Shown here: positions 46,920 through 56,340 of the stretch, piece after piece
How positions within the stretch are numbered: position 1 is the first letter of the stretch
Layout: each line of letters opens with the position of its first letter
Source of the DNA: Neoalteromonas arenosi
GTDB lineage: Bacteria; Pseudomonadota; Gammaproteobacteria; Enterobacterales; Alteromonadaceae
DNA: 64,000 bases
Reading direction: 5' to 3'
NCBI RefSeq assembly: GCF_030362855.1
Contig: NZ_JAUCBP010000007.1
Location: 1 to 64,000 of the forward strand
Program-made: the position numbers and the translations under genes
The notes under the pieces: model-generated
Told to the model about the DNA's origin: nothing
Database searches by the model: none
Seen by the model: the letters and a program-made list of their open reading frames with translations, nothing else

Positions 46920-48572
46920 ATGGAAAAAGTTTGGCTGCAGCATTACGACCCTCGCATAGAACCTGAAATTAACCCCGACATCTATTCTTCGCTCGTCGAC
47001 GTATTTGAACAGTCGGTGGAAAAGTACAAAGATAAAACCGCTTATATCAATATGGGGCACTCCATGACCTTTGGAGAGCTTGACCAGCTGTCAAAGCAGT
47101 TTGCCGCGTATTTACAAAACTCAGGTCTCAAGCGCGGTGACTCTGTGGCTATTATGATGCCAAACATGTTGCAGTACCCAGTCGCGATATTCGGTGTGTT
47201 GCGTGCTGGAATGGTAGTCGTTAACGTTAACCCCCTTTACACACCACGCGAACTGCAACACCAGCTTACCGATGCTAACGTCAAAACGATCGTTATCGTT
47301 GAAAATTTTGCAACGACCTTAGAGCAGGTAATAAATGACACGCCTGTCGAGAACGTTTTGTTAACATCCATTGGCGATATGCTGCCCGCACCCAAACGCT
47401 GGATTGTGAATTTTGGGGTCAAATACCTTAAAAAAATGATTCCGGAGTACAATCTGCCAAATGCGAAGCGATTCACGCAAGCGTTAAAACAAGGTGAGTC
47501 GCAAAAATACGAACGACCAGAGATTAAAAATACAGAATTAGCTTTTTTACAGTATACCGGCGGTACGACAGGGGTTTCTAAAGGTGGGATGTTGACTCAT
47601 CGTAACTTGGTTGCCAATTTAGAGCAGGTTTCTGGTATCTTGGCTACAGCAATAACACCTGGTAAAGACCTCGTGGTTACGGCACTACCGCTGTACCATA
47701 TTTTTGCTTTGCAGGGCAGCTGCTTATTGTTTATGAAGTTTGGTTGCCCGAACTTATTAATTACCAATCCTCGTGATATGCCCGGTTTTGTTAGCGAATT
47801 AGCCAAATATCCATTTGCTGTTCTTCCTGGTGTAAATACCTTGTTTAACGGCTTACTTAATACACCTGGATTCAGTGAGCTTGATTTTAGTAACTTTAAG
47901 TTTGGCCTTGGAGGCGGTATGGCTGTGCAGCGCCCCGTCGCTGAGAAATGGCAAGAAGTAACCGGCACTGTATTATTAGAAGGCTACGGCCTGACAGAGT
48001 GCTCGCCGGTGGTAACTGTAAATCCTCCGCAACTTGAGGCATACAAAGGCAGCATCGGTATGCCTGTACCGTCAACAGATATTAAGTTGATGGATGATGA
48101 CGGTAACGAAGTGGCGCCTGGTGAAGTAGGGGAAATGTGGGTCAAAGGCCCGCAAGTTATGATGGGGTATCTAAACCGACCTGAGGCCACTGCTGAAATA
48201 CTCAAAGATGGTTGGTTAGCCACCGGTGATATTGCTAAGGTTGATGAACAAGGGTATTTCTACATTGTTGATCGCAAAAAAGATATGATTCTGGTTTCGG
48301 GCTTTAATGTGTTCCCCAACGAAATCGAAGAAGTCGCTGCAATGCATGATATGGTGCTTGAGGCGGCTGCTGTTGGCGTCCCTCATGAGGTTTCAGGTGA
48401 GGTAGTTAAACTCTTTGTCGTTAAGAAAGACGAGGGTCTCACTGAGGCAATGGTAATTGAGCATTGCCGCTCTCATTTAACCGGTTATAAAGTGCCTAAA
48501 CACATCGTGTTTAAAGACGATTTGCCGAAAACTAATGTAGGCAAAATTTTGCGCCGAGAGCTGCGTGATTAA
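46920..48572 (+). CDS. fadD: Long-chain fatty acid--CoA ligase
   Basis: 550-residue acyl-CoA synthetase activating fatty acids by ATP/CoA on the inner membrane face. The AMP-binding P-loop is [14 protein letters not shown] near 200, the second motif [12 protein letters not shown] near 345 and the FACS signature [28 protein letters not shown] near 430-460. The ATG at 46920 begins [11 protein letters not shown], as FadD proteins do; an upstream in-frame ATG is not preferred. fadD-rnd order as in E. coli. Confidence 0.96.
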   Translation: MEKVWLQHYDPRIEPEINPDIYSSLVDVFEQSVEKYKDKTAYINMGHSMTFGELDQLSKQFAAYLQNSGLKRGDSVAIMMPNMLQYPVAIFGVLRAGMVVVNVNPLYTPRELQHQLTDANVKTIVIVENFATTLEQVINDTPVENVLLTSIGDMLPAPKRWIVNFGVKYLKKMIPEYNLPNAKRFTQALKQGESQKYERPEIKNTELAFLQYTGGTTGVSKGGMLTHRNLVANLEQVSGILATAITPGKDLVVTALPLYHIFALQGSCLLFMKFGCPNLLITNPRDMPGFVSELAKYPFAVLPGVNTLFNGLLNTPGFSELDFSNFKFGLGGGMAVQRPVAEKWQEVTGTVLLEGYGLTECSPVVTVNPPQLEAYKGSIGMPVPSTDIKLMDDDGNEVAPGEVGEMWVKGPQVMMGYLNRPEATAEILKDGWLATGDIAKVDEQGYFYIVDRKKDMILVSGFNVFPNEIEEVAAMHDMVLEAAAVGVPHEVSGEVVKLFVVKKDEGLTEAMVIEHCRSHLTGYKVPKHIVFKDDLPKTNVGKILRRELRD

Positions 48573-48581
48573 GCATCTTTA

Positions 48582-49763
48582 ATGCAGCCTGAAGCGACCC
48601 AAGAATATCAATTAGTTGAAAGCCAAAAAGACTTTGAAGTATTGTGTGAGAGACTCTCGCACAATACGGTCTTGGCATTAGACACAGAGTTTGTAAGGAC
48701 CCGAACTCTGCTTCCGCAGTTGGGCCTTTTACAGGTCAATGATGGTGATTCGACATACTTGATTGACCCTATACATCTCGAAGATTTAACGCCCTTTGCA
48801 CAGTTACTTGCAAACGAGAGTATTGTTAAAGTATTACATGCTTGCTCAGAGGACTTAGAAGTCTTTCAGAGCCACCTTAAGGTTACCCCTTCACCTATTT
48901 TTGATACGCAATTTGCCGCCAATGTGCTGGGGATGGGGCCGACATTGGGCTATGCAAAGTTGGTCGAGTTAATTTGTAATACACAGATTGATAAAGGCGA
49001 ATCACGCACTGATTGGCTTGCCCGTCCACTCACGAATAAACAATTGCACTATGCCGCAAACGACGTGATCTATTTGTTTCAGTGCTATTCAGATTTAGCC
49101 ATGAAAATAGACGCGAACAATCAGCGGGCAATGATTTATCAGGAGTTAGCGGTACTGGCAGCAAAAAAAGCAGCAATGGTACCAGCTGACTATGCGTATT
49201 TGACATTTGGTAATGTATGGAAGCTCAATGAGCAACAACGCTATGTTTTGAAACGCTTGGCCGCATGGCGTTTAACATTAGCTCGCGAAACCAATACAGC
49301 AATAAATTTTATTGTTAAGGAGCAGCATTTATTGAGCGTTGCTATGCATTTGCCGCGCAGTAAATCTAAGTTATCTGGATTGCGCGTGTTATTGCCGCAA
49401 GAGATTCGCAAACGTGGAGATCAACTCATCGGCATAGTGAATCAGGCAATTAATGCGTATAATACCAACCCAGATGCTTGCGCTGTGCCACGAGTTAAAA
49501 GACTGGCAGATATTCCTGCCTACAAGAAGGAATTGGCAGGCCTTAAGGCGTTGTGTCAGCAGATTGCGACCGAACACGCAATCGCGGTTGAATTGTTGGC
49601 GTCTAAAAAGCAGCTTAATCAGTTATTGAAGTGGTGGTGGTTCGAGTTAGATGAAACGGCCGTCACCGGCATGCTGCCCGATTTATTAATGGGTTGGCGC
49701 AGACCGTTGTTTAAACAAAGCCTCCTGTCCCAACTCGGTAAACCCATACGAGAGATTGAATGA
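48582..49763 (+). CDS. rnd: Ribonuclease D
   Basis: 393-residue 3'-5' exoribonuclease for tRNA end maturation. DEDDy residues: LALDTEFVRT (Asp/Glu near 31), HACSEDLEVF (Asp near 90) and HYAANDVIYLF (Tyr/Asp near 155-159). Two HRDC domains follow (about 210-290 and 300-375). Its start lies 10 bp after fadD and its end overlaps ycgL by 4 bp. Confidence 0.96.
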   Translation: MQPEATQEYQLVESQKDFEVLCERLSHNTVLALDTEFVRTRTLLPQLGLLQVNDGDSTYLIDPIHLEDLTPFAQLLANESIVKVLHACSEDLEVFQSHLKVTPSPIFDTQFAANVLGMGPTLGYAKLVELICNTQIDKGESRTDWLARPLTNKQLHYAANDVIYLFQCYSDLAMKIDANNQRAMIYQELAVLAAKKAAMVPADYAYLTFGNVWKLNEQQRYVLKRLAAWRLTLARETNTAINFIVKEQHLLSVAMHLPRSKSKLSGLRVLLPQEIRKRGDQLIGIVNQAINAYNTNPDACAVPRVKRLADIPAYKKELAGLKALCQQIATEHAIAVELLASKKQLNQLLKWWWFELDETAVTGMLPDLLMGWRRPLFKQSLLSQLGKPIREIE

Positions 49764-50074
49764 GTACACCCAGCCTCCTTTGCAGTGTGTATAAAACACG
49801 AAAGAAAGACGGTATGTTTTTGTATGTTCCACAGGCGGATAATTTCGATGCCGTTCCACAGGCCCTGATGGAGCGCTTTGGGCACCCGCAACTGGTTATG
49901 CACATTCCTTTAAAGACCAGTAAAACCTTGCACAGTGTAAGCAAAGACGCATTATTGAGCGCATTTGAGCGCGATGGATTCTATTTGCAAATGCCGCCAC
50001 AACAGGAAAACTGGCTTGCTGAACATCGCGAATCTTTAGGGCTGGCTCCACAGCCTCCCAAGGCTGACTACTAG
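49760..50074 (+). CDS. ycgL: YcgL domain protein
   Basis: 104-residue protein of the YcgL family. SVYKTRKKDGMFLYVPQADNFDAVPQALMERFG is the typical N-terminal alpha/beta fold and FYLQMPPQQENWL the tail. Function unknown; restricted to gammaproteobacteria. In E. coli it sits next to the FAH-type ycgM and ycgN, as here with a transglycosylase in between. Confidence 0.93.
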   Translation: MSTPSLLCSVYKTRKKDGMFLYVPQADNFDAVPQALMERFGHPQLVMHIPLKTSKTLHSVSKDALLSAFERDGFYLQMPPQQENWLAEHRESLGLAPQPPKADY

Positions 50075-50075
50075 T

Positions 50076-51053
50076 ATGGTTAGATTTATCAGTATCGCGT
50101 TATTTGTGTTGACCGCGGTAACAGTGCATGCCAATGAACAGCAACAGGCTTTTGATGCATATGTACAGGGCTTAAAGAGCGAGGCTCTGAGTCAAGGGTA
50201 TTCTGAGACTTTTCTCGAACCGGCCTTTGCAACGATTAAAATGCGCGAGCGAGTAATAACACGTGATCGCAATCAACCTGAACGCAAAATAACCCTCACT
50301 GAATACTTACAAACTCGCGTTCCAGACTGGAAGGTCAAGCAAGCGGTAGAATTACTTAACAAACACTTTGAACTGTTAGAAGCTGTAGAGCGCCAATTTG
50401 GTGTACAAAAGCGCTTTATCGTTGCGCTATGGGGTAATGAAAGCAATTTTGGACGCATCCAAGGCAAGGTTCCCGTGCTGTCTGCCCTAGCAACTTTGGC
50501 GTTTGAAGGCCGACGCGAAGCGTTATTTCGCAAACAGTTCTTTGATGCTTTGGCGATTCTCAAGGCCGGTCATGTAGAACTGGATAGTTTTACTGGCTCT
50601 TGGGCCGGTGCAATGGGACAAAGCCAATTCCTGCCTAGCTCATTTCTAACTTACGCCGTAGATTTTGATGGCGATGGCAAAACCGATATATGGCGTTCAA
50701 CGGCCGATGTGTTTGCATCAATTGCTAATTACTTAGCTAGCGAAGGGTGGAACGGTACGCAAACGTGGGGGCGCCAAGTAAGCCTGCTTGACCCTGAGTT
50801 GAGTAGACTGGCAAGCTTAAATCGACAAGCGGCTAAAGACTTATCCGATTGGCAAACACTTGGGATCCGCCGTTTTGATGGTCGAGATTTACCGCAAGTG
50901 ACGATGACTGCAAATTTGGTTATGCCAGACGGGGCACAAGGGCGTGCCTACTTGGTATACAATAATTTTCAAACACTGATGAAATGGAACCGCTCAAGCT
51001 ACTTTGGTATTTCGGTAGCCTATTTGTCCGAGCGGATTAAAAAGGGGTCATGA
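50076..51053 (+). CDS. Periplasmic lytic murein transglycosylase (MltB family)
   Basis: 325-residue peptidoglycan lytic transglycosylase. A signal peptide (1-20, ending VHA, no lipobox) replaces the lipoprotein signal of E. coli MltB. Catalytic Glu lies in VALWGNESNFGRIQGKVP (near 125). GAMGQSQFLPSSF and the EF-hand-like calcium loop DFDGDGKTDIW (near 200) match Slt35/MltB. It starts 1 bp after ycgL and overlaps the next gene. Confidence 0.93.
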   Translation: MVRFISIALFVLTAVTVHANEQQQAFDAYVQGLKSEALSQGYSETFLEPAFATIKMRERVITRDRNQPERKITLTEYLQTRVPDWKVKQAVELLNKHFELLEAVERQFGVQKRFIVALWGNESNFGRIQGKVPVLSALATLAFEGRREALFRKQFFDALAILKAGHVELDSFTGSWAGAMGQSQFLPSSFLTYAVDFDGDGKTDIWRSTADVFASIANYLASEGWNGTQTWGRQVSLLDPELSRLASLNRQAAKDLSDWQTLGIRRFDGRDLPQVTMTANLVMPDGAQGRAYLVYNNFQTLMKWNRSSYFGISVAYLSERIKKGS

Positions 51054-51718
51054 GTTACCAACACAAGTGGCACCATGGTGCGTTAGTCGAGCACAAGCCC
51101 GGCAAAGTGGTGTGCGTGGGACGCAATTACGCTGAGCATGCCCGTGAATTAGGGAATGACATCCCGGGCGAGCCGGTGCTATTTATCAAACCAGCAACTG
51201 CATTACAGAGTTTTGAGCGCGGCGTGTGTTTGCGGCATCGAGACGAGCCTTATCACTATGAACTTGAGATAGCCTTGTTGATCGGGGAAAAAACTGCACA
51301 TTTAGCTAGTGATTCGAATTTATCCGCTGTCATTGGTATGGGACTCGGGTTAGATTTAACCCTGCGAGCGACGCAAGCGAAATTGAAAGCGGCTGGGCAC
51401 CCCTGGGAGCGTGCTAAGGCATTTGACGGAAGCTGCCCAATGACACCTTTCGTTCCCATAGAAGAACTCAATGGGGATTGGATGCAAGTATTCTCGCTGG
51501 CGATTAATGGTGAGCTGCGTCAATATGGCAACCCGCATGACATGCTGTTTGGTTATGCAGAGCTGCTGCGAGAGATTCAAAAAAACTTCACATTATTACC
51601 AGGGGATGTAGTCCTCACAGGCACGCCAAAAGGCGTGGGCGAAATCGACAATGGCGATAACCTCATATTGCGGCTGGGTAAGCATATGTCCTATGCTTCG
51701 AATGTGATTATTGAGTAA
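51050..51718 (+). CDS. Fumarylacetoacetate hydrolase family protein
   Basis: 222-residue FAH-fold enzyme, probably an acylpyruvase/oxaloacetate tautomerase-like protein as E. coli YcgM. CVGRNYAEHARELGN near 24, the metal ligands in YELEIALLIGE (Glu near 68 and 70), and LTGTPKGVGEI near 185 are present. It overlaps the upstream transglycosylase by ATGA. Confidence 0.92.
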   Translation: MSYQHKWHHGALVEHKPGKVVCVGRNYAEHARELGNDIPGEPVLFIKPATALQSFERGVCLRHRDEPYHYELEIALLIGEKTAHLASDSNLSAVIGMGLGLDLTLRATQAKLKAAGHPWERAKAFDGSCPMTPFVPIEELNGDWMQVFSLAINGELRQYGNPHDMLFGYAELLREIQKNFTLLPGDVVLTGTPKGVGEIDNGDNLILRLGKHMSYASNVIIE

Positions 51719-51720
51719 CG

Positions 51721-52242
51721 ATGAGCTCGAACATGGCAGAAACACCCTTTTGGGAAACCAAAACATTGGCAGAAATGACACCGCGGGAGTGGGAGTCGAT
51801 TTGTGATGGCTGCGCAAAATGCTGCCTGCATAAGTTTATTGATGACGAGTCTGAAGAACGCTCAGTATACGAAGTAGATGGCAGCGAGGTTATTCATGAT
51901 GGCGAGCAGGTACACTTTACCAATATCGTTTGTGAGCTGCTCAATACCAAAACTTGCAGTTGCACAGACTATGCAAACCGCACAACGTTGGTGCCCGAAT
52001 GTGTGCAGTTGACCAAAGACAACTTGGAACAAATCTATTATATGCCACCGAGTTGCAGTTACCGCCGCTTACAAGAGGGTAGAGGATTGCCGAGTTGGCA
52101 CCCATTACTCAACGGCAATAAAAAATCGGCAATGCATAAGGCAGGAATGTCGGTGCGCGGTAAGACCGTGTCAGAGGCAGACGTATACCTTGATGACTTT
52201 CAGCAATATATCGCGTTATGGCCGCTTGAAGATGTGGATTAA
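51721..52242 (+). CDS. ycgN: YcgN family cysteine cluster protein
   Basis: 173-residue protein of the UPF0260/YcgN family. WESICDGCAKCCLHKF near 25-40 holds a CxxCxxxCC-like cluster; further Cys in CELLNTKTCSCTDYANR, VPECVQL and PPSCSYRR suggest metal or Fe-S binding. Function unknown. An ATG at 51733 is an alternative start. The gene converges on dsbB with a 27-bp overlap. Confidence 0.93.
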   Translation: MSSNMAETPFWETKTLAEMTPREWESICDGCAKCCLHKFIDDESEERSVYEVDGSEVIHDGEQVHFTNIVCELLNTKTCSCTDYANRTTLVPECVQLTKDNLEQIYYMPPSCSYRRLQEGRGLPSWHPLLNGNKKSAMHKAGMSVRGKTVSEADVYLDDFQQYIALWPLEDVD

Positions 52243-52728
52243 GCGTGCGGCCAGCACTACCACTAATAATGCAACGTAGAAACCGAAGATAACCATCATC
52301 CACTGCGCCATGCCCATGCCGGCAAATTGCCATGTATCATCTAGGCAGTCGCCAGTTGCGGCAAAAATATCAGGCAGCCATTCATGCAATGGCATCCAGC
52401 TTGGAAAGTTAGGAACTATTTCACAGGGTGCAAAGAATGGATTTGGGGCGCTGAGAATGTCTACATGTTCGTAGGCAATCATAAATCCCCAGACTGCCGA
52501 CAATCCCCACACACCATACGCAACCAGGCGCGTTAAGCTGGTGTTGTGCAGCAAAGGTAATAATGCCGCAAACAGAATTCCAAACATTGCTGTACGTTGA
52601 TAGATACACTTAATACATGGCTGAAGGCCCATAGCGTGCTGAAAGTACAAAGCCGTTAGCTCCAGCGCCAAAGCAGAAACGAATAATAAACCCCAACTTG
52701 AACGTTGCTTTGACCATTGACTTAACAT
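52216..52728 (-). CDS. dsbB: Disulfide bond formation protein B
   Basis: 170-residue inner-membrane quinone reductase that reoxidises DsbA. Four TM helices; the first Cys pair CIKC follows TM1 (QPCIKCIYQRTAMFG near 38) and the second pair lies in the periplasmic loop (FAPCEIVPNF ... GDCLDD, near 100-125). The ATG at 52728 is chosen; one three codons earlier is also possible. Confidence 0.95.
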   Translation of the reverse strand: MLSQWSKQRSSWGLLFVSALALELTALYFQHAMGLQPCIKCIYQRTAMFGILFAALLPLLHNTSLTRLVAYGVWGLSAVWGFMIAYEHVDILSAPNPFFAPCEIVPNFPSWMPLHEWLPDIFAATGDCLDDTWQFAGMGMAQWMMVIFGFYVALLVVVLAARLIHIFKRP

Positions 52729-53049
52729 TACGACCATAAAATTCTCTTGTTATTGTTGTTTAGGAATTTGAGCTAGCCCTGAGGGAATACTACTCGGTTG
52801 TTGAACATAATACCGAGTTTCCAATACATCGGGCAAATACTAATCATACGTTGAGCAGGAAAGTACTGGAATAATTTATGTAATTCAGAGGGTTAACCAC
52901 TTAATATTGGTCTTGCGTACGGTTGTTTTTGGCTTCTTACTCTACGACTTATTGCTAATTGTTATTTTTATGTTTACGTGAGACTGGAATCTTGCCAATA
53001 TTGACTGGTACAATCAGTCGTTAAAAATAAGAACACAGGTGCGTCGTAC
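52729..53049. other. Divergent intergenic region dsbB-fadR
   Basis: No gene is seen in these 320 bp. It contains an imperfect palindromic stretch around CTCGGTTGTTG...ACCGAG (about 52794-52816), then AT-rich DNA and the FadR-like operator at 53003-53019 close to fadR. Confidence 0.6.
53003..53019 (+). promoter_or_regulatory. Candidate FadR operator upstream of fadR
   Basis: GACTGGTACAATCAGTC keeps the two half-sites of the E. coli FadR box (AnCTGGTnnnACCAGnT): ACTGGT is perfect and ATCAGT has one change. It lies 30 bp before the fadR start, fitting autoregulation. Confidence 0.55.
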
Positions 53050-53760
53050 ATGATTTATAAGGCCCAAAGTCCTGCCGGATTCGCAGAAGAGTATATCGTA
53101 GAGTCGATCTGGAGTGGACGTTTTGCGCCCGGTACGATACTTCCAGCAGAACGTGAGCTCTCTGAGTTGATCGGAGTCACCCGTACAACGTTGCGCGAAG
53201 TACTACAGCGACTGGCTCGGGATGGCTGGTTAACTATCCAACACGGCAAACCCACGAAAGTTAATAACTTTTGGGAAACCTGTGGTTTAAATATCCTCGA
53301 AACACTCGCTCGGCTTGATCAAGATGGTATTTCTGACTTAATAGATAACTTGCTCGCAGCTAGAACTAATTTGAGTGCTGTTTTCATTCGCGGCGCACTG
53401 CGCAATAACGCCGATAAGGCTGTAGAGATTATTAGTCGCTATACAGAAGTCCCTGAAGACGGCCCCGCATTCGCTGATTTCGACTATCAATTAAACCATG
53501 ATCTTGCTCTTGCTTCTGGTAACCCAGTATTCGTGTTAATGATGAATGGGTTTCGCGGCATGTACTCGCGTATCGGCGGTTACTTTTTTTCGCATCAAAG
53601 AGCTCGCGATGTGGCCAAAGATTTTTACGCCAAATTGCTTGCCGCAGCCAAACAAGGCGATTATGAGTCTGTTCCCAATTTACTTCGTCAATACGGCATC
53701 GAATCAGGTGTGGTGTGGAGTGAAGTAAGAGAGTCAATGCCAAGCGATCTGGTCGATTAA
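53050..53760 (+). CDS. fadR: Fatty acid metabolism regulator FadR
   Basis: 236-residue GntR-family regulator that binds acyl-CoA and controls fatty acid breakdown and synthesis. The N-terminal winged HTH (9-75) contains [39 protein letters not shown]. The C-terminal FadR domain carries the acyl-CoA pocket ([31 protein letters not shown] near 160). A candidate operator lies upstream and a terminator follows. Confidence 0.95.
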   Translation: MIYKAQSPAGFAEEYIVESIWSGRFAPGTILPAERELSELIGVTRTTLREVLQRLARDGWLTIQHGKPTKVNNFWETCGLNILETLARLDQDGISDLIDNLLAARTNLSAVFIRGALRNNADKAVEIISRYTEVPEDGPAFADFDYQLNHDLALASGNPVFVLMMNGFRGMYSRIGGYFFSHQRARDVAKDFYAKLLAAAKQGDYESVPNLLRQYGIESGVVWSEVRESMPSDLVD

Positions 53761-53800
53761 ATTCCTAATTAATTCATACGCTTAAAAAAGTTTTTCAAAA

Positions 53801-53824
53801 AAACCGCATATTAGTATGCGGTTT
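53801..53824 (+). terminator. Terminator of fadR
   Basis: 10-bp stem AAACCGCATA / TATGCGGTTT with loop TTAG; the 3' T-run is short (TTTCTAATT), so efficiency may be partial. Confidence 0.7.
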
Positions 53825-53879
53825 CTAATTGTCGTTTGTACTCTATATATGAAAGTTAAATCGGTCACTGGAGAACATC

Positions 53880-54239
53880 ATGACTAAAACAGATCAAATT
53901 AAAGCTAAGTTCAACGAAGCAGAAGAGTTCGCACGTAAAATCTGGTTGGCAGGTTTAGGTGCATACGGTAAGAGCATTGACGAAGCTCAAGGTCGTTACG
54001 AGCAAATAAGCACTGAAACTCAAAAAATGTTTGAAGAGTTAGTGGTTAAAGGTGAAGCCCTTGAAGAAGATGCAAAAGGCAAGTTTAAGCAGACAACGTC
54101 AGAAGTTGAAGAGCGCGTTGCTGACGTGCGTAAAAAGCTGGGCTTAGATAATGATAATGCCGATCAAAAGATCGAAGAGCTTAGCGCAAAAATTGACGCG
54201 TTAACTGAAGCCGTTGCGAAGCTTGCAGCCGCTAAATAA
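53880..54239 (+). CDS. Phasin family protein
   Basis: 119-residue phasin-type protein with EEFARKIWLAGLGAYGKSIDEAQ near the N-terminus, the mark of the PhaI/PhaF phasin group, and a long amphipathic Glu/Lys-rich helix to the end (coiled coil). Phasins coat polyhydroxyalkanoate granules; no PHA synthase lies in this window, so the role is by family only. It is ended by a UUCG-loop terminator. Confidence 0.85.
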   Translation: MTKTDQIKAKFNEAEEFARKIWLAGLGAYGKSIDEAQGRYEQISTETQKMFEELVVKGEALEEDAKGKFKQTTSEVEERVADVRKKLGLDNDNADQKIEELSAKIDALTEAVAKLAAAK

Positions 54240-54244
54240 AACCT

Positions 54245-54271
54245 AACGCACTCTTCGGAGTGCGTTTTCTT
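54245..54271 (+). terminator. Terminator of the first phasin gene
   Basis: Stem AACGCACTC / GAGTGCGTT closed by a TTCG tetraloop, followed by a T-rich tail TTTCTTTT. Confidence 0.88.
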
Positions 54272-54369
54272 TTCCGTTGCTGACGATTAACTGCATCAAA
54301 AAATGTAGCGACATTACCAGTAACGACTACACTGAAAAGCACAGCAAAAAATCGATTGAGGGAAGTGAA

Positions 54370-54933
54370 ATGTCTACAACCAGCAAAAATCCATTTACTA
54401 GTTTTGTTAACGCATACTGCGGATTAGTGGCGAATCAAGTTAGTGACTTATCGACTCAATTTGATAATGCTGTGTCTAAATCAAATGCTTTATTCAACGA
54501 TCTTGCAAGTCGAGGGGAGGCTGTTGAAGCTGACCTGAAAAAAGCCATGCCGCGGAGTGATAAAATGAACAAGACAATTAAAAACTGGTTTGATGCTTTG
54601 AGTTTTGGCAGCGCGCAACGCGAAAAGCAGTTGGACCAGCTATCAGGTAAGGTCGACAAACTCATCGACCAAGTAGCATTACTCGCTGAACAGCGTGCAA
54701 AAGAAGCTGCGGCTGCAAAGAAAACTCAGACACGCAAGGCACCCGCGAAGTCAACGGCCACAAAAACTGCCGCCGCGGCGAAACCCGCAGCGAAAAAGCC
54801 TGCGGCAAATAAACCGGCAGCTACCAAAAAGCCCGCAGCTAAAAAGCCGGCAACAACAAAAAAGCCAGCAGCTAAAAAGCCCGCAACAACAAAAAAGCCA
54901 GCAGCAAAAAAAACGGCACCTAAAGCTGAATAA
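54370..54933 (+). CDS. Phasin-like protein with histone H1-like Lys/Ala/Pro tail
   Basis: 187-residue protein. Residues 1-110 form phasin-like amphipathic helices (FVNAYCGLVANQVSDLSTQF; LDQLSGKVDKLIDQVALLAEQ). The tail (about 115-187) is a run of AAKKPA/TTKKPAAKKPA units, as in PhaF, which binds DNA and helps segregate granules in pseudomonads. ATG at 54370 follows GGGAAGTGAA; a longer frame upstream lacks coding character. Confidence 0.82.
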   Translation: MSTTSKNPFTSFVNAYCGLVANQVSDLSTQFDNAVSKSNALFNDLASRGEAVEADLKKAMPRSDKMNKTIKNWFDALSFGSAQREKQLDQLSGKVDKLIDQVALLAEQRAKEAAAAKKTQTRKAPAKSTATKTAAAAKPAAKKPAANKPAATKKPAAKKPATTKKPAAKKPATTKKPAAKKTAPKAE

Positions 54934-54960
54934 GACAGGCGTTTAAGCCATTAGCAAAAT

Positions 54961-54986
54961 AAAAAAGGAGTTCAAGCTCCTTTTTT
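54961..54986. terminator. Bidirectional terminator after the second phasin gene
   Basis: AAAAAAGGAG / CTCCTTTTTT with a 6-base loop works in both directions; it overlaps the stop codon of the converging gene at 54985. Confidence 0.9.
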
Positions 54987-56340
54987 ATTGGCGTTGCCAA
55001 ATAGCCCGCCAGTCGTGAAATGCGTCACTCGCTAACCAACTAGGTTCGATTGTATCGGTTTGTTTAACCAAGGTGTCTATTTGTTCATTTTCGCTTGGCG
55101 TGAACTGTTTACGAGTCTCACTGAAGTAATAGTTTTCTATTTTATGTGCGACTTGCGGTGATTCTGCTAATGGGTAGCCGGCTTTAGCAAATAGCGGCAA
55201 TACGTTGGGTTCGTGTTGCTTACGTGGATTTAGCCCTAAAACAATTCCCGAATATTTGGTTGTGTTTATCCCAAAACCTTGTGGAAATACGCCGGTTATC
55301 GCATTAAAAGCTTCGGCAAGTTGGCTATTGAGAACACCTTTTTTACCTAGTTGATCAATTAGAGCACAACCTTTAGGCACGTCCACACGTGAAAAATCGG
55401 GTTTGGTTGATAGCACAATTGAGGTGTAAATCTGCGGGATTTTCAATATCTGACCTATCCCAGACTTAGGCTTGTATGCATCTTTAACCAGCTCTAGCAC
55501 GGTTGCATGAGCTATCACTTGTTGTTCTGGTGTTGCGTAATCAGTGGCATAGTCAACGCCCAAACCTAAAGTTACGTAATCGACACTAAAGCGATAGTTC
55601 ATTTTGAGTAATGACTGGCGCTCGTCAGCTTCTAGTACTCTAAACGGGTTGGCATTGCCATCTGCACCGTTAAGTAATTTAAGTGCTAACGGGTGTTGCA
55701 GACCGGCATCTTGAAATAATGCAGCAATCATTGCAGGTGTAGCGACAGTTGCATACCAGAGCTTGCGAGTCTCGATATCTTCATTGTAGCGCGCTTCGGG
55801 TTGACGGAATGATTGCCAATTTGGCACTTTACATATTTGCTTGCGAATCACTTCGTCAACCAAACGCAACGTCAGTGCCATCTTGTACGGCACTTTGAGT
55901 TTTTGGTGGATCGTTTGGTGTGATGCTTCAGATTGTTCTGCAATTAGCCACAATGCAGCCAAGAATTTGGCTGTCTTTTGTTGTGTTTCTGGATATGAGT
56001 TACCTTCGCAACAATCAAATACCATTTGACACAAGCGCCGTACTTTCGCTAGTCGACGATTGCGCGACGTATCATCTGCTTGTTTGGCCTCATCGAGTTT
56101 CGCTATCGCATCTTGTAACTCTGCATCAGTCGCACTATCCGCACCCTCAGCCAACTTATCCTGTAAAACCGAAATTGCAATTTTAAGATCTAATTGCTGT
56201 CGGGTACTCTTGGCATCCCCAACGAAAAACGCGGTGATATCATCAAAAACCGAATCAACCTCGTCGTTTTCTGAAGAGATAAGATCAACGATTTCTAATA
56301 CCTTTCTTATATACGGATCGCCGGCAAATGCCTTATTCAT
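54985..56340 (-). CDS. Unrecognised protein, paired with a DUF3336 patatin
   Basis: 451-residue cytosolic-looking protein with no signal peptide or clear TM segment. The N-terminal third is helical and acidic (EIVDLISSENDEVDSVFDDI; KLAEGADSATDAELQDAIAKLDEA). The centre contains LKMNYRFSVDYVTLGLGVDYATDYATPEQQVIAHATVLELV, with possible transmembrane-free helical bundles, and the end reads GVFPQGFGINTTKYSGIVLGLNPRKQHEP. No domain is named. The start codon overlaps the patatin stop by ATGA, indicating translational coupling and a shared task in lipid turnover. Confidence 0.8.
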   Translation of the reverse strand: MNKAFAGDPYIRKVLEIVDLISSENDEVDSVFDDITAFFVGDAKSTRQQLDLKIAISVLQDKLAEGADSATDAELQDAIAKLDEAKQADDTSRNRRLAKVRRLCQMVFDCCEGNSYPETQQKTAKFLAALWLIAEQSEASHQTIHQKLKVPYKMALTLRLVDEVIRKQICKVPNWQSFRQPEARYNEDIETRKLWYATVATPAMIAALFQDAGLQHPLALKLLNGADGNANPFRVLEADERQSLLKMNYRFSVDYVTLGLGVDYATDYATPEQQVIAHATVLELVKDAYKPKSGIGQILKIPQIYTSIVLSTKPDFSRVDVPKGCALIDQLGKKGVLNSQLAEAFNAITGVFPQGFGINTTKYSGIVLGLNPRKQHEPNVLPLFAKAGYPLAESPQVAHKIENYYFSETRKQFTPSENEQIDTLVKQTDTIEPSWLASDAFHDWRAIWQRQ

